Assembly (NCBI GenBank): GCA_026416815.1
Contig: JAOAEJ010000096.1
Location: 1-42,392 of the forward strand
Direction of reading: 5' to 3'
Source: Clostridia bacterium
GTDB taxonomy: Bacteria > Bacillota > Clostridia > Acetivibrionales > DSM-2933
DNA: 42,392 nucleotides
The notes beneath the pieces were generated by a model. It did no database searches. It was given only the letters and a program-made list of their open reading frames with translations, and was not told the origin of the DNA. Position numbers and translations under genes: made by a program. Below, piece by piece: positions 24,577-32,508 of this stretch (within the stretch, counting starts at the first letter, position 1; each line of letters begins with the position of its first letter).

Positions 24577-24671
24577 ATAACCAAACTTAAAAGTGATTTT
24601 TTCCAGCAAGGGAAACACCACTTACCACGGTATTTCCCTTGCTGGAAAAAATCACTTTTAAGTTTGGTTAT
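24577..24671. repeat. Perfect 39-bp inverted repeat just before the TPR gene
   Basis: The left arm 24577-24615 starts ATAACCAAACTTAAAAG and ends CAGCAAGGGAAA. The right arm 24633-24671 is its exact reverse complement, and the loop is 17 nt. It ends 22 nt before the start codon and close to the AAGGGGAG ribosome site. No T-run follows, so it is not a simple terminator. It would form a very stable hairpin in the mRNA leader or a cruciform in DNA. Confidence 0.85.
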
Positions 24672-24692
24672 CTATAAAGGGGAGAAAATGAA

Positions 24693-26306
24693 ATGAAAAA
24701 ACTGACAATTGTATTTCTTTGTTTTTGTGTTGTGTTCGGCACACTTTTTGCTCCGTTAAACGGAAGAGCAGTTCTTGCAGCTGGTACCGATACTACGGGA
24801 GGTATTAGAAACAAATTGCTTAATTCTGTAGTTCTTTTTGTAGGAAGCTCCAATGGGTTTGTAAAGAACAATGAGGTAAAAATTGACACTTCAAATATGG
24901 CGGTAGCACCTGTAGTAAAGAACGGTAGAACCCTTGTACCTGTTGGATTTATAGCAAATAGCCTTGGGGCTAAAGTAGGATGGGATAAAAAAACTTCTAC
25001 CATAACAATAACATCAAGCAATAAGGTTATAAAGTTAACATTAAAAAGTAAAAAGATGACGGTAAACGGTAAAGAAGTAGTACTGGATGTTCCCGCCCAA
25101 AGTATAAACGGAAGGACATTTATACCGCTTGCGAAGCTTTGTGTGGATGCACTGGGAAAACAGGTTTTCTATGATCGGGGCTTAATAGTAATAAGCGATA
25201 TAAAAAATATATTTGATAAAAATGCAGATAAAGATATCATAGACGGGCTGATAGGTGTATTTAAAAATTTTGAGCCGGACCCAAATACCGGGCTGGATTA
25301 TAGGCTGGCAAATGCCTTAGTTGATGAGGGTTATAAATTCTATTATGATGGAAGTTGTTATGAGGCAATAGAGTATTTTGACAGAAGTGTTCAAATAAGT
25401 ACCCAAGTAAAACCTTTAGCTTATTACGGTAAAGCGTTATCACTGCACTTTTTAATGCAATATGAAGAGGCAATAAAATATTACGACAAGGTGTTAGAGT
25501 TGGATAGCGAAGATAGCAGAGCTTACCACGGAAAAGGAAATGCACTAACATGGTTGGATAGATATGAAGATGCTATAGAATGTTATGATAAAGCATTAGA
25601 ATTGGATGATACATATGTAGAGGTTTACAAGGTTAAAGGGGATGCGCTAACCTGGCTCAATAGGTATATGGAAGCACTGGGAGAATACGATAATGCTATA
25701 GCGTTAAATGAAAATTATGATGAAGCTTATGTAGCAAAAGGGGATGTATTTAACACTTTAGAGATGTATGAAGAAGCTGTTGAATGTTTTGATAGCGCCC
25801 TTGAAATCAACCCAGATAATTCTCAAGCTCACAATGGTAAGGGAGTCGCGTTGGACTTTATAGGTAACTATGAGGATGCATTAGCCTATTTCGGTAATGC
25901 GGTAGAATTGGACCCGAATTTTGCTATAGCGTATAACAATATGGGGAATGTGCTATACCGTCTTGAGAGGCTTGATGAAGCAATCGAGGCATACAATGAA
26001 GCCATAGAGATTGACCCTCAATATAAAGACGCGTATAACAATAAGGGGTATATTCTACTCTGTATGGATAAATACCAAGAGGCTTTGAAAAACTGTGAAA
26101 AGGCTATTGAGCTTGACGCTGAGTTTGCTGGCGCTTACTATAATAAGAGTTGTATACTGATTAAACTGGATAAGGTAGACGAAGCACTAGTCAGCTTGGC
26201 TAAAGCAATTGAACTCGATAGCTCCTACAAGGAGACGGCCTTGGAAGACACAGTTTTCGATGACATAAAAACCAACGCCGAATTTATAAAAATAACCGGC
26301 AAATAA
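24693..26306 (+). CDS. Secreted copper-amine-oxidase-N-like domain plus TPR protein (537 aa)
   Basis: An N-terminal signal peptide (K-K-L-T-I-V-F-L-C-F-C-V-V-F-G, cleavage likely after A-V-L-A-A) is followed at about residues 60-170 by a copper amine oxidase N-terminal-like domain (V-V-K-N-G-R-T-L-V-P-V-G-F-I-A, then S-I-N-G-R-T-F-I-P-L-A-K-L). This domain is common on clostridial cell-surface proteins. About nine tetratricopeptide repeats of the type A-Y-x-x-K-G-x-x-L-x-x-L-x-x-Y-E-E-A-I-E-x-Y-D-K-A-I-E-L-D fill residues 200-520. It probably acts as an extracellular or wall-associated protein-interaction scaffold. GGGGAG precedes the ATG, directly after the 95-nt palindrome. Confidence 0.85.
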   Translation: MKKLTIVFLCFCVVFGTLFAPLNGRAVLAAGTDTTGGIRNKLLNSVVLFVGSSNGFVKNNEVKIDTSNMAVAPVVKNGRTLVPVGFIANSLGAKVGWDKKTSTITITSSNKVIKLTLKSKKMTVNGKEVVLDVPAQSINGRTFIPLAKLCVDALGKQVFYDRGLIVISDIKNIFDKNADKDIIDGLIGVFKNFEPDPNTGLDYRLANALVDEGYKFYYDGSCYEAIEYFDRSVQISTQVKPLAYYGKALSLHFLMQYEEAIKYYDKVLELDSEDSRAYHGKGNALTWLDRYEDAIECYDKALELDDTYVEVYKVKGDALTWLNRYMEALGEYDNAIALNENYDEAYVAKGDVFNTLEMYEEAVECFDSALEINPDNSQAHNGKGVALDFIGNYEDALAYFGNAVELDPNFAIAYNNMGNVLYRLERLDEAIEAYNEAIEIDPQYKDAYNNKGYILLCMDKYQEALKNCEKAIELDAEFAGAYYNKSCILIKLDKVDEALVSLAKAIELDSSYKETALEDTVFDDIKTNAEFIKITGK

Positions 26307-26356
26307 ATAGTGTGATTAATCCTATAAATTGAGCTTTACTTGTGATATTATATGAT

Positions 26357-26400
26357 AAAAGGTAGAATGGAAATAATATTCCAAACTACCTTTTATTTTT
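26357..26400 (+). terminator. Terminator after the TPR gene
   Basis: AAAAGGTAG (26357-26365) pairs with CTACCTTTT (26386-26394), with an inner TGGAA/TTCCA helix, followed by ATTTTTG. Confidence 0.75.
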
Positions 26401-26440
26401 GTATAAAGAACTAAAATGAAAAACAGTTTTTGGAGGATAT

Positions 26441-27346
26441 ATGCTTGAAGTTTGTTTACTAGGCACAGGCGGTATGATGCCGCTGCCCGGAAGGTGGCTC
26501 ACCGCCCTGGTATTAAGATATAACGGCAGAATGATACTCGTCGATTGTGGAGAAGGTACGCAAATACCGTTGAAGACCTTAGGATGGGGATTTAAAGCTA
26601 TTGATGCCATATGTTTTACCCATTACCATGCAGATCACATAGCGGGATTGCCCGGTATGCTGCTTACACTCGGAAATTCCGGGAGAGAAGCACCGCTTAC
26701 TTTGATGGGTCCGCCAGAGCTTGAAAAAGTAATAAAGGGTATCACTGTAATAGCGCCGGAATTGCCCTTTGAGTTGAATTTTGAGCAGCTATCGGGAAAC
26801 CACGGTGAAAGTAAAAAAATAGATGATATTATAATACACAGTTTTCCTGTAAACCATACTCTTCCGTGTCTGGCCTACTGCATAGAAATTAAAAGGGCTG
26901 GAAAGTTTGATCTGGAGAAGGCTAAAAAACATGGAGTCCCCATGAAGCTATGGAGCAGGCTTCAAAAAGGGGAGGCTATGGAGTTGGAAGGTAGGCTATT
27001 TACCCCTGATATGGTGCTAGGTGAAGAAAGGAAGGGTTTAAAGGTCTGTTATACTACAGATACCCGCCCTACAGAGGAACTTGCTGGTTTCATAGAAAAC
27101 TCTGACCTTTTCATTTGTGAGGGTATGTACAGTGAGGATGAAAAGCTGCAAAAAGCAATAGACAAGAAGCATATGCTATTTTCCGAAGCAGCAAAGCTTG
27201 CAAAACAGGGAAATGTGCAGGAACTATGGCTGACACACTACAGTCCGGCACTTACAGAGCCCGAAGAACATCTCCATGTAGCTTCAAGTATTTTCTCAAA
27301 TACCATAGCAGGTAAAGACCTTATGACAAAGACTTTGTCATTCTGA
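26441..27346 (+). CDS. rnz: Ribonuclease Z (301 aa)
   Basis: Metallo-beta-lactamase-fold tRNA 3' endonuclease. It starts L-E-V-C-L-L-G-T-G-G and carries the zinc motif T-H-Y-H-A-D-H (His61, His63, Asp65, His66) preceded by V-D-C-G-E-G-T-Q. Further ligands are expected at the V-N-H-T, T-T-D-T and L-T-H-Y-S positions, all present. Length and order are those of short-form RNase Z. It removes 3' trailers from tRNA precursors that lack encoded CCA. TTGGAGG precedes the ATG. It appears monocistronic behind a strong terminator. Confidence 0.9.
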   Translation: MLEVCLLGTGGMMPLPGRWLTALVLRYNGRMILVDCGEGTQIPLKTLGWGFKAIDAICFTHYHADHIAGLPGMLLTLGNSGREAPLTLMGPPELEKVIKGITVIAPELPFELNFEQLSGNHGESKKIDDIIIHSFPVNHTLPCLAYCIEIKRAGKFDLEKAKKHGVPMKLWSRLQKGEAMELEGRLFTPDMVLGEERKGLKVCYTTDTRPTEELAGFIENSDLFICEGMYSEDEKLQKAIDKKHMLFSEAAKLAKQGNVQELWLTHYSPALTEPEEHLHVASSIFSNTIAGKDLMTKTLSF

Positions 27347-27513
27347 AAAGGTATTATTAAGAAATCAATATAGTTTTATTAGCTTGTAATTGCAGACACT
27401 AATAGATAAATTTCCGTATTATGTATAAGAAATAAATTATTGTTTAGTGTAGTGATTAAAACAGCTAGCATATTTTTGTGAGATAGGTAGCGATAGAGAA
27501 GGCAGGGGTAAAA

Positions 27514-28689
27514 ATGGAGGTAATAACATATTCACTCAGAGATAATCAAAGAAATTCCGACCAATATTATAGTGACGCAGAGACATTTACCGACGAGGTA
27601 TTGTTTGAAGCAGAAGGACTCGTCAGGCCTTTAGTGCAGGAATTCCAAGCACATATAAGAGAAACAGGAAAAGAATCACCAAGAACCTATGAAGAACACA
27701 TGCTTGAGTTTCTTATGCTGGGAACCCTGTGGAGGATTTATAGCAGTGATGCTTCGGGTATGCCTGATTTGCCGGGACAGATACTGACCCGTCTTGCGGA
27801 GCTGCGGCAGGATGGCGGCTGTATGAAGCCGGGAATAGATTTTTTGAGGGGAGTACTGTCAACTCTGTTTTTATCACCTGATACCCAGGATAATCTATGC
27901 TCACTGCTTCCAACTATGGAGCACTTTAAGCTGTTGATAAACTGGCTTGAAGCAACAGGAGATTTCAACCAGGAGGTAAAGAGGCTGAATATTTGGAAAG
28001 ATTTTTTGACTTCAGTAGAGTGTAAAAAGGCAGGAGATAGTCTTGCTACAGCTATCACCTTTGCCTCGTGGTTTGAGATGAGAAGCGAAGAGGTTTTAGG
28101 AAAATACACCCCCAATGTTGAGAAATTCCTTAGAGAAACCCACCCTAAGCATTTATGGCATGAAGATGCTATTTTTTGCGGGCGTAGAAGGGTTGAGTAC
28201 CACCTGAATATGCTTGGGGCTGAAATTATGAACAGGGCTTTCAGGCAGGCATTTCTGGAGGCAAAGCGGAAATATGTGCTTGTTCCAGGCTGCATGAGAT
28301 TGATGGGTGAAAGCAGCTGCCGCGCTCACGAGGCTGAGCTTGGGTTGGTATGTACCGGATGTAATCAGGCCTGCAGTATAAATAAACTGACCTGCATAGC
28401 GAAAAAGTATGGTATAAAGGTGCGGCTTGTTTCCCATGAGTCATCAATTTCTCCCAAAGAGTCACCCGAGTTGGCAAGCGGTGATAGAGTAGGAATTGTA
28501 GGGGTTGCCTGTGTTACAAATCTCATTGGTGGGGGCTTAAAGCTCAAGTCCTTCGGAATTCCCGCTCAATGTGTGCTGCTCGATTACTGCGGTTGCAATA
28601 ACCATTGGCATAAGGATGGTATTCCTACAGATATTAATTTGAATCAATTGTTCAAGATTTTAGGGATTGATAAAAAAGCTTTAGTTTAA
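27514..28689 (+). CDS. DUF116 protein, cysteine-rich (391 aa)
   Basis: The N-terminal 250 residues are helical and not recognised. The C-terminal part is a DUF116 domain: L-V-P-G-C-M-R, then C-T-G-C-N-Q-A-C-S-I-N and, at the end, D-Y-C-G-C-N-N-H-W. At least eight cysteines in these motifs suggest metal or Fe-S binding. DUF116 proteins occur widely in anaerobes and have no settled function; some lie near lipoate or radical-SAM genes, but here the neighbours give no hint. GGCAGGGG precedes the ATG weakly. The 27347-27513 gap shows no gene. Confidence 0.75.
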   Translation: MEVITYSLRDNQRNSDQYYSDAETFTDEVLFEAEGLVRPLVQEFQAHIRETGKESPRTYEEHMLEFLMLGTLWRIYSSDASGMPDLPGQILTRLAELRQDGGCMKPGIDFLRGVLSTLFLSPDTQDNLCSLLPTMEHFKLLINWLEATGDFNQEVKRLNIWKDFLTSVECKKAGDSLATAITFASWFEMRSEEVLGKYTPNVEKFLRETHPKHLWHEDAIFCGRRRVEYHLNMLGAEIMNRAFRQAFLEAKRKYVLVPGCMRLMGESSCRAHEAELGLVCTGCNQACSINKLTCIAKKYGIKVRLVSHESSISPKESPELASGDRVGIVGVACVTNLIGGGLKLKSFGIPAQCVLLDYCGCNNHWHKDGIPTDINLNQLFKILGIDKKALV

Positions 28690-28705
28690 TAGAAAATTTA
28701 GGTTG

Positions 28706-28785
28706 AGCTTAGAGATATCCCGCCAGGTACCGAGCTGTAGCAAGTACGATTTACCTGACGGGATAAAACCACTTTGGATCTAAGC
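28706..28785. repeat. Nested inverted repeat between convergent genes
   Basis: The outer arms AGCTTAGA (28706-28713) and TCTAAGCT (28778-28785) enclose ATCCCGCCAGGTA (28717-28729) and TACCTGACGGGAT (28752-28764), which pair with one mismatch. It lies between the DUF116 gene and the convergent DUF3810 gene. It lacks a T-run on either strand, so it is either an atypical bidirectional terminator or a palindromic repeat. Confidence 0.55.
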
Positions 28786-28819
28786 TATCTGTGTATAAAC
28801 AGTGAGTCAAGTTGGAATA

Positions 28820-29935
28820 TCAAGAAGGATTGTTCTGAGTTTTTTGTCTGTACTCTGCTATCAACAAGTCAACCATCCTGCCATAACTATGCACCCCGTC
28901 TTTTTGCCTGTTTGCTTTCAGATATGTATTATTTATTTTAGTTGCCACATCATCAACAGGGCCCTCATACTTCCGCCAGTGAGCTCTTAACTGTACAATG
29001 TCTCGTTTGACCCCATCACCCAAGTATTGTGATATTTCATTGTATTTTTGATTATCATAGCTATACAGGGAATTCATAGAATGCAATAAAGCCAATAATG
29101 TTCCCGAATACTGAAAGTCAATATCAGGGTGAATACTGCACGTCAGGTAGGCAATATAATTAGCCTCGTCTTCTCTTGAGAAGCCACGTTGGTGAGCCAT
29201 TTCATGGCAGGTGGTTGCGGGTATCATAGCATCGATATCATTTGTATTAACATTGGCTTCAGCAGTAAAAGGGAAGTAAACTCCTGTTATTCCGGTGTAA
29301 GACATGCCCTCAGATAGGATGACAGCCTTAGGCCTGCCGAATTTACCTCCAAGCTCGGGATATAGAGCAGCAGCCTTTTCATATCCCTTATAAGCCCGGC
29401 TGAATACATCGGAGTGCCCATTTATAAGGGTCATATATCCGTCCTTATCTTCAGCGACTTTGCCGCGCAGCTCATTTGCGCGTATAATAATATCTTTACA
29501 CATATTGCTCAGAACATCCACCGAGGCAGGTTGAATCTTAAAGCCTGCAATTTCCGAAAAGGGCTGCCTATTGTAGTTTAAGCCCCAAAGTATAACAAAA
29601 GCAAAATATACAATGCTCACAAATATAAGGGCATTTGACAGGACACCGAATAAAATATGCCTTTTGCCCGATTTCTGTCTGAATACTCTGAAGAGAGTAA
29701 GCGATATATAGAATATAATACATAAAGCTAGGGATATCACTATAAACTCTGCCAAGGAAACAGGGAGTACACCTGTAACAAGGCTTAAGACTTGGGCAAG
29801 TACCTTATATAAGCCATTGGAGTAATACTTTTCTATAAATCCCGGCACATACGCTGAAAGATAAAATAAAAGTACACCAAGAGGTAATAATAAAATCAAT
29901 ATTTTTCTGTTAAGCTTTAGTTTATTTTTTCTCAT
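28820..29935 (-). CDS. DUF3810 membrane zinc-metallopeptidase-like protein (371 aa)
   Basis: Three hydrophobic segments in the first 130 residues are followed by an extracytoplasmic domain of family DUF3810. The motif C-H-E-M-A-H-Q-R-G-F-S-R-E-D-E-A-N is an HExxH zinc site with a downstream E-D-E-A-N glutamate, as in gluzincin-type peptidases. G-I-T-G-V-Y-F-P-F-T-A-E-A-N-V-N precedes it. It is probably a membrane-anchored protease or a relative without known substrate. It is convergent with the DUF116 gene and faces left from an AT-rich region with no further gene. Confidence 0.8.
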   Translation of the reverse strand: MRKNKLKLNRKILILLLPLGVLLFYLSAYVPGFIEKYYSNGLYKVLAQVLSLVTGVLPVSLAEFIVISLALCIIFYISLTLFRVFRQKSGKRHILFGVLSNALIFVSIVYFAFVILWGLNYNRQPFSEIAGFKIQPASVDVLSNMCKDIIIRANELRGKVAEDKDGYMTLINGHSDVFSRAYKGYEKAAALYPELGGKFGRPKAVILSEGMSYTGITGVYFPFTAEANVNTNDIDAMIPATTCHEMAHQRGFSREDEANYIAYLTCSIHPDIDFQYSGTLLALLHSMNSLYSYDNQKYNEISQYLGDGVKRDIVQLRAHWRKYEGPVDDVATKINNTYLKANRQKDGVHSYGRMVDLLIAEYRQKTQNNPS

Positions 29936-30069
29936 TTTACCACCATCAACTTTTTCAAATGATATTATATTATATTACAAACTTCCTATAATATATAATA
30001 TATTATGCAGTGCCTGACGTCTTACCAGGAAAGCTACGTAATATAAACTTTTTGAGCAAACATTTTCTA

Positions 30070-30237
30070 TCATCTATATTCCTTTAGAGCCTCCTTTGAA
30101 GCTTTTTTACCTTTAATGCGGTCTTTCTTTTTATTTCTTTTAATATCATTATCATGTATTCTGGTTCTCGGATTAATCACCCAAGCCCCTCTGACCTCCT
30201 GCATTAGGTCAAGTACGGTTTTATTTCTATTTCTCAT
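30070..30237 (-). CDS. Small very basic protein downstream of prfH (55 aa)
   Basis: ATG at 30237 has AGGAG at 9-nt spacing. The product contains V-R-G-A-W-V-I-N-P-R-T-R-I-H-D-N and then a lysine-rich end (K-R-N-K-K-K-D-R-I-K-G-K-K). The R-G-x-W-x-x-N-P-x-T-R pattern followed by K-K-x-R looks like a conserved small protein rather than a chance ORF, and its high positive charge suits RNA or ribosome binding. It starts about 20 nt after the prfH stop on the same strand, so it is probably the last gene of the rtcB-prfH operon. Function unknown. Confidence 0.65.
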   Translation of the reverse strand: MRNRNKTVLDLMQEVRGAWVINPRTRIHDNDIKRNKKKDRIKGKKASKEALKEYR

Positions 30238-30257
30238 ATCCAGATACTCCTATCAGC

Positions 30258-30887
30258 TTAAAGCTTTCTACCCTTAAACTTAAATTTTTCACCCTCATAT
30301 ACCCTTGAGGAGTTACCTCTTTCCAGGGTATTATGCTGATTCCACATATCATTTTTTAAACTATTATTTTTTAAACTGTTTTTAGCCTCAATAAGCTTGA
30401 TAAGCCTTGCCAAAGCCAGTTTTTTGTTCATATGCTGGGACCTTTCCTCCTGAGCTGTTGCAATCAGGCCGGTAGGAAGGTGGGTTATCCTCACTGCAGA
30501 CTCAACCTTGTTTACATTTTGCCCTCCAGCTCCCGAGCTTCTCATGGTGTCTGTCTTGATATCCTTTTCCGAGAATTGAAAGTTCTCAGGTTCGCTGTAT
30601 ACATCAACATCAATGAACCAGTTCTTTCTCTTATGATTTGGTCGATAGGGGCTTTTACATACCCAAAGGATAGTTCCTTGCAGTTGCCTTCCCAAATTAG
30701 ATGCTTCACTGCCTTCAAGTGTGAGTAACACTGACTTAAAAGTCCCATCATTGCTTCCGGGTACAGCATTAATAACTTCTATATTTATATTATTACTATT
30801 GCATTCTTTTAAAAGTTCCTTGAGGAAAAGGGCAACAGCCAAACAGCATTCGTCAGGGCCTTTTCCCGAGCTTATTTGAAGCCACAT
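30258..30887 (-). CDS. prfH: Peptide-chain release factor H (209 aa)
   Basis: Release-factor homologue made of a catalytic domain without a stop-codon recognition domain. The motif R-S-S-G-A-G-G-Q-N-V-N-K (GGQ at residues 121-123) is intact and is followed by the V-R-I-T-H-L-P-T-G typical of the family. In E. coli, PrfH with RtcB2 rescues ribosomes whose 16S decoding centre has been nicked by colicin E3-type nucleases: PrfH releases the nascent chain and RtcB2 reseals the RNA. AGGAGG lies 8 nt before the ATG, and the gene begins 12 nt after rtcB. The same role is inferred here. Confidence 0.9.
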   Translation of the reverse strand: MWLQISSGKGPDECCLAVALFLKELLKECNSNNINIEVINAVPGSNDGTFKSVLLTLEGSEASNLGRQLQGTILWVCKSPYRPNHKRKNWFIDVDVYSEPENFQFSEKDIKTDTMRSSGAGGQNVNKVESAVRITHLPTGLIATAQEERSQHMNKKLALARLIKLIEAKNSLKNNSLKNDMWNQHNTLERGNSSRVYEGEKFKFKGRKL

Positions 30888-30899
30888 TAGATATACCTC

Positions 30900-32006
30900 C
30901 TATACCTTATAAGTCAGAAGAGGCTTGAAGGTTGCAACAACTTTTATCAGACCGGCTTCATCCAAACTTTGAATTACCGTATCAATATTCTTGTATGCTT
31001 CGGGAGCCTCTTCAAACAATAACTTATTGTCACTGCACACAACCCTGCTTTTGAATTTTGTAATCTTAATCGTCTCCTTAGTGTACTTATCCTCAAGTTT
31101 ATATTTGCACATACTGCGCTCCCACTTTCTGCCTGAGCCATGGGCCAGTGAATATCCAGATAGGAAAGTATCTTCGCAAGGCATTACAAGATAGGTCAAG
31201 GAGCCTCTGGAGCCGGGAATGACAACAAGACCATTATCAGCAGGGGAGGCACCTTTACGGTGAATGAACAGATTTCTATCTTCAAGATTCTTTATGGTCA
31301 AGCTGTTATGGGTACTGTCAATCACTTGCTTAGCGTCAGTATTTACCCCTAAAGTAGTAAGAAGCTTATAGGCTATAAATCTTCTGTTTTGCTCGGCCCA
31401 TTTTACAGCATTGTTGTGCTCAGCCATATAGAGTTTTGCACCTTCAGAGTCGGCAGGCAAGCCTTTTTGTGCTTGAAACTCTTTGATATACTTATCCAGT
31501 ATAGACTCGCCGTATCCTCTTGAGCCGCTGTGTACCAGGAGAAATACCTTTGATTTGTCAAATCCCGACCTCTCAAATAAGTCATGGTCATAAACCTTAT
31601 CGGCTTCCTGGAGTTCGGCAAAATGGTTTCCTCCACCTATAGTACCTAAGTATTTATCAAAGGGAGTTTGGCTGAAACTTTGGTTGTCATCATCTGGCAA
31701 ATCTATGTGACTAATGCTGTGTGAATCCTCAAGTTTTTTTGACCATCTGTCAACCTTAGCCTTCCTTTTTTCTATACCTGTTATAAATAGGCTCATGCCG
31801 CAGCCTATATCATTTCCAACAATATGAGGGTAAATAAAGTTTTCGCTGATAAGCACCGTACCTACCGGAACCTTGCCGGGGTGGAGGTCGGGGAGTCCCA
31901 CCGCTTTTACTACTCCCGGGAGTGCAGCGATTTGCTTAAGCTGTTCCACTGCTTTCTGCTCAAGCCAGTTTTTGTCCGATGATATTATTGTAATATTATT
32001 GCCCAT
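30900..32006 (-). CDS. rtcB: RtcB2-type RNA ligase coupled to release factor H (368 aa)
   Basis: RNA 2',3'-cyclic-phosphate/5'-OH ligase family, short form typical of prfH-linked RtcB. Motifs include D-L-H-P-G-K-V-P-V-G-T, G-N-D-I-G-C-G-M (metal Cys), T-I-G-G-G-N-H-F-A-E, L-V-H-S-G-S-R-G-Y-G and L-A-H-G-S-G-R-K-W near the C-terminus, which includes the histidine that is guanylylated in RtcB enzymes. The ATG begins one nucleotide after the TAG of the upstream HTH gene, so translation is coupled. With prfH it forms the ribosome-repair pair. Confidence 0.9.
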   Translation of the reverse strand: MGNNITIISSDKNWLEQKAVEQLKQIAALPGVVKAVGLPDLHPGKVPVGTVLISENFIYPHIVGNDIGCGMSLFITGIEKRKAKVDRWSKKLEDSHSISHIDLPDDDNQSFSQTPFDKYLGTIGGGNHFAELQEADKVYDHDLFERSGFDKSKVFLLVHSGSRGYGESILDKYIKEFQAQKGLPADSEGAKLYMAEHNNAVKWAEQNRRFIAYKLLTTLGVNTDAKQVIDSTHNSLTIKNLEDRNLFIHRKGASPADNGLVVIPGSRGSLTYLVMPCEDTFLSGYSLAHGSGRKWERSMCKYKLEDKYTKETIKITKFKSRVVCSDNKLLFEEAPEAYKNIDTVIQSLDEAGLIKVVATFKPLLTYKV

Positions 32007-32007
32007 A

Positions 32008-32307
32008 CTAATTCCTTTCTCTATTTAATATATGATCATTCTTGTTGAGTTTCGAAATAATCTTGCGGATGCTATCCTCAGAAAGGTGATAGCGTTTGGA
32101 TAGCTCTGCTATCGAAACTCCGGTTTTATATAAACTGAATATTTGTTTATTGCGGTTTTGCATAGCTAATCTGGTACCGTTAGATTCACCCCAACCTGCT
32201 CTTTTACTGCTGCTTTTAGGTATGTATACCAGTTCGCCATGTATATATTTTTGAAGCTCCCTCAAAAGTTCAGGGGGAAAAACATCCTCTCCGTTTTTGT
32301 AAATCAA
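32008..32307 (-). CDS. CD3324-like HTH protein, first gene of the rtcB-prfH operon (99 aa)
   Basis: Small DNA- or RNA-binding protein of the CD3324/Mor-activator-like type. The N-terminal half has L-L-R-E-L-Q-K-Y-I-H-G-E-L-V-Y-I-P, and the C-terminal half a helix-turn-helix: G-V-S-I-A-E-L-S-K-R-Y-H-L-S-E-D-S-I-R-K. The start is a TTG at 32307 with AAGGAGG 9 nt upstream; no ATG fits. It ends 1 nt before rtcB. Its place at the head of the operon suggests a regulator of repair or a sensor partner. It is also preceded by an overlapping short ORF. Confidence 0.75.
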   Translation of the reverse strand: MIYKNGEDVFPPELLRELQKYIHGELVYIPKSSSKRAGWGESNGTRLAMQNRNKQIFSLYKTGVSIAELSKRYHLSEDSIRKIISKLNKNDHILNRERN

Positions 32308-32365
32308 TGATGAAAACCTCCTTATTTGTCACTACAACTCTAAAAAATGTGTTAAAAGTCTTCAT
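32270..32365 (-). CDS. 31-codon upstream ORF overlapping the HTH gene
   Basis: GGAGGTG precedes an ATG at 32365 at good spacing. The frame encodes 31 residues (starting M-K-T-F-N-T-F-F-R-V-V-V) and ends at 32270 inside the HTH gene in another frame. Ribosomes reading it would pass over the ribosome site and TTG start of the HTH gene, so it may regulate that gene by translation rather than make a functional peptide. Confidence 0.4.
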   Translation of the reverse strand: MKTFNTFFRVVVTNKEVFIIDLQKRRGCFSP

Positions 32366-32397
32366 CAAAATCACCTCCAATTCTTAAATTTGAACAT

Positions 32398-32434
32398 AAA
32401 AATCCCGTGGGAGTATAACCTACCTGCCACGGGA
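32398..32434 (-). terminator. Second leader terminator (T2) before the rtcB-prfH operon
   Basis: On the minus strand TCCCGTGG and CCACGGGA form a perfect 8-bp stem with a 16-nt loop, followed by TTTTT. It lies downstream of T1 and 33 nt before the 31-codon ORF. The loop contains CAGGT, which could pair with the ACCTG of the downstream leader segment. Confidence 0.7.
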
Positions 32435-32451
32435 ACGGTAAAAAACGCATT

Positions 32452-32476
32452 AAAAAAGCACGATAACTCATCGCGC
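32452..32476 (-). terminator. First leader terminator (T1) before the rtcB-prfH operon
   Basis: On the minus strand GCGCGAT and ATCGTGC pair (one G-U) around GAGTT, followed by TTTTTT. It lies between the leader peptide and the operon. No complete gene other than the 14-codon peptide lies between the promoter at 32714-32742 and this terminator, so it acts in the leader. Confidence 0.65.
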
Positions 32477-32508
32477 TGCCTGTTTCAATCAATGAAATAT
32501 ATTTGATA

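Noticed and set aside
27738..28295. 185-aa minus-strand ORF opposite the DUF116 gene
   Set aside because: Antisense to a gene with conserved cysteine motifs; no domain and no ribosome site.
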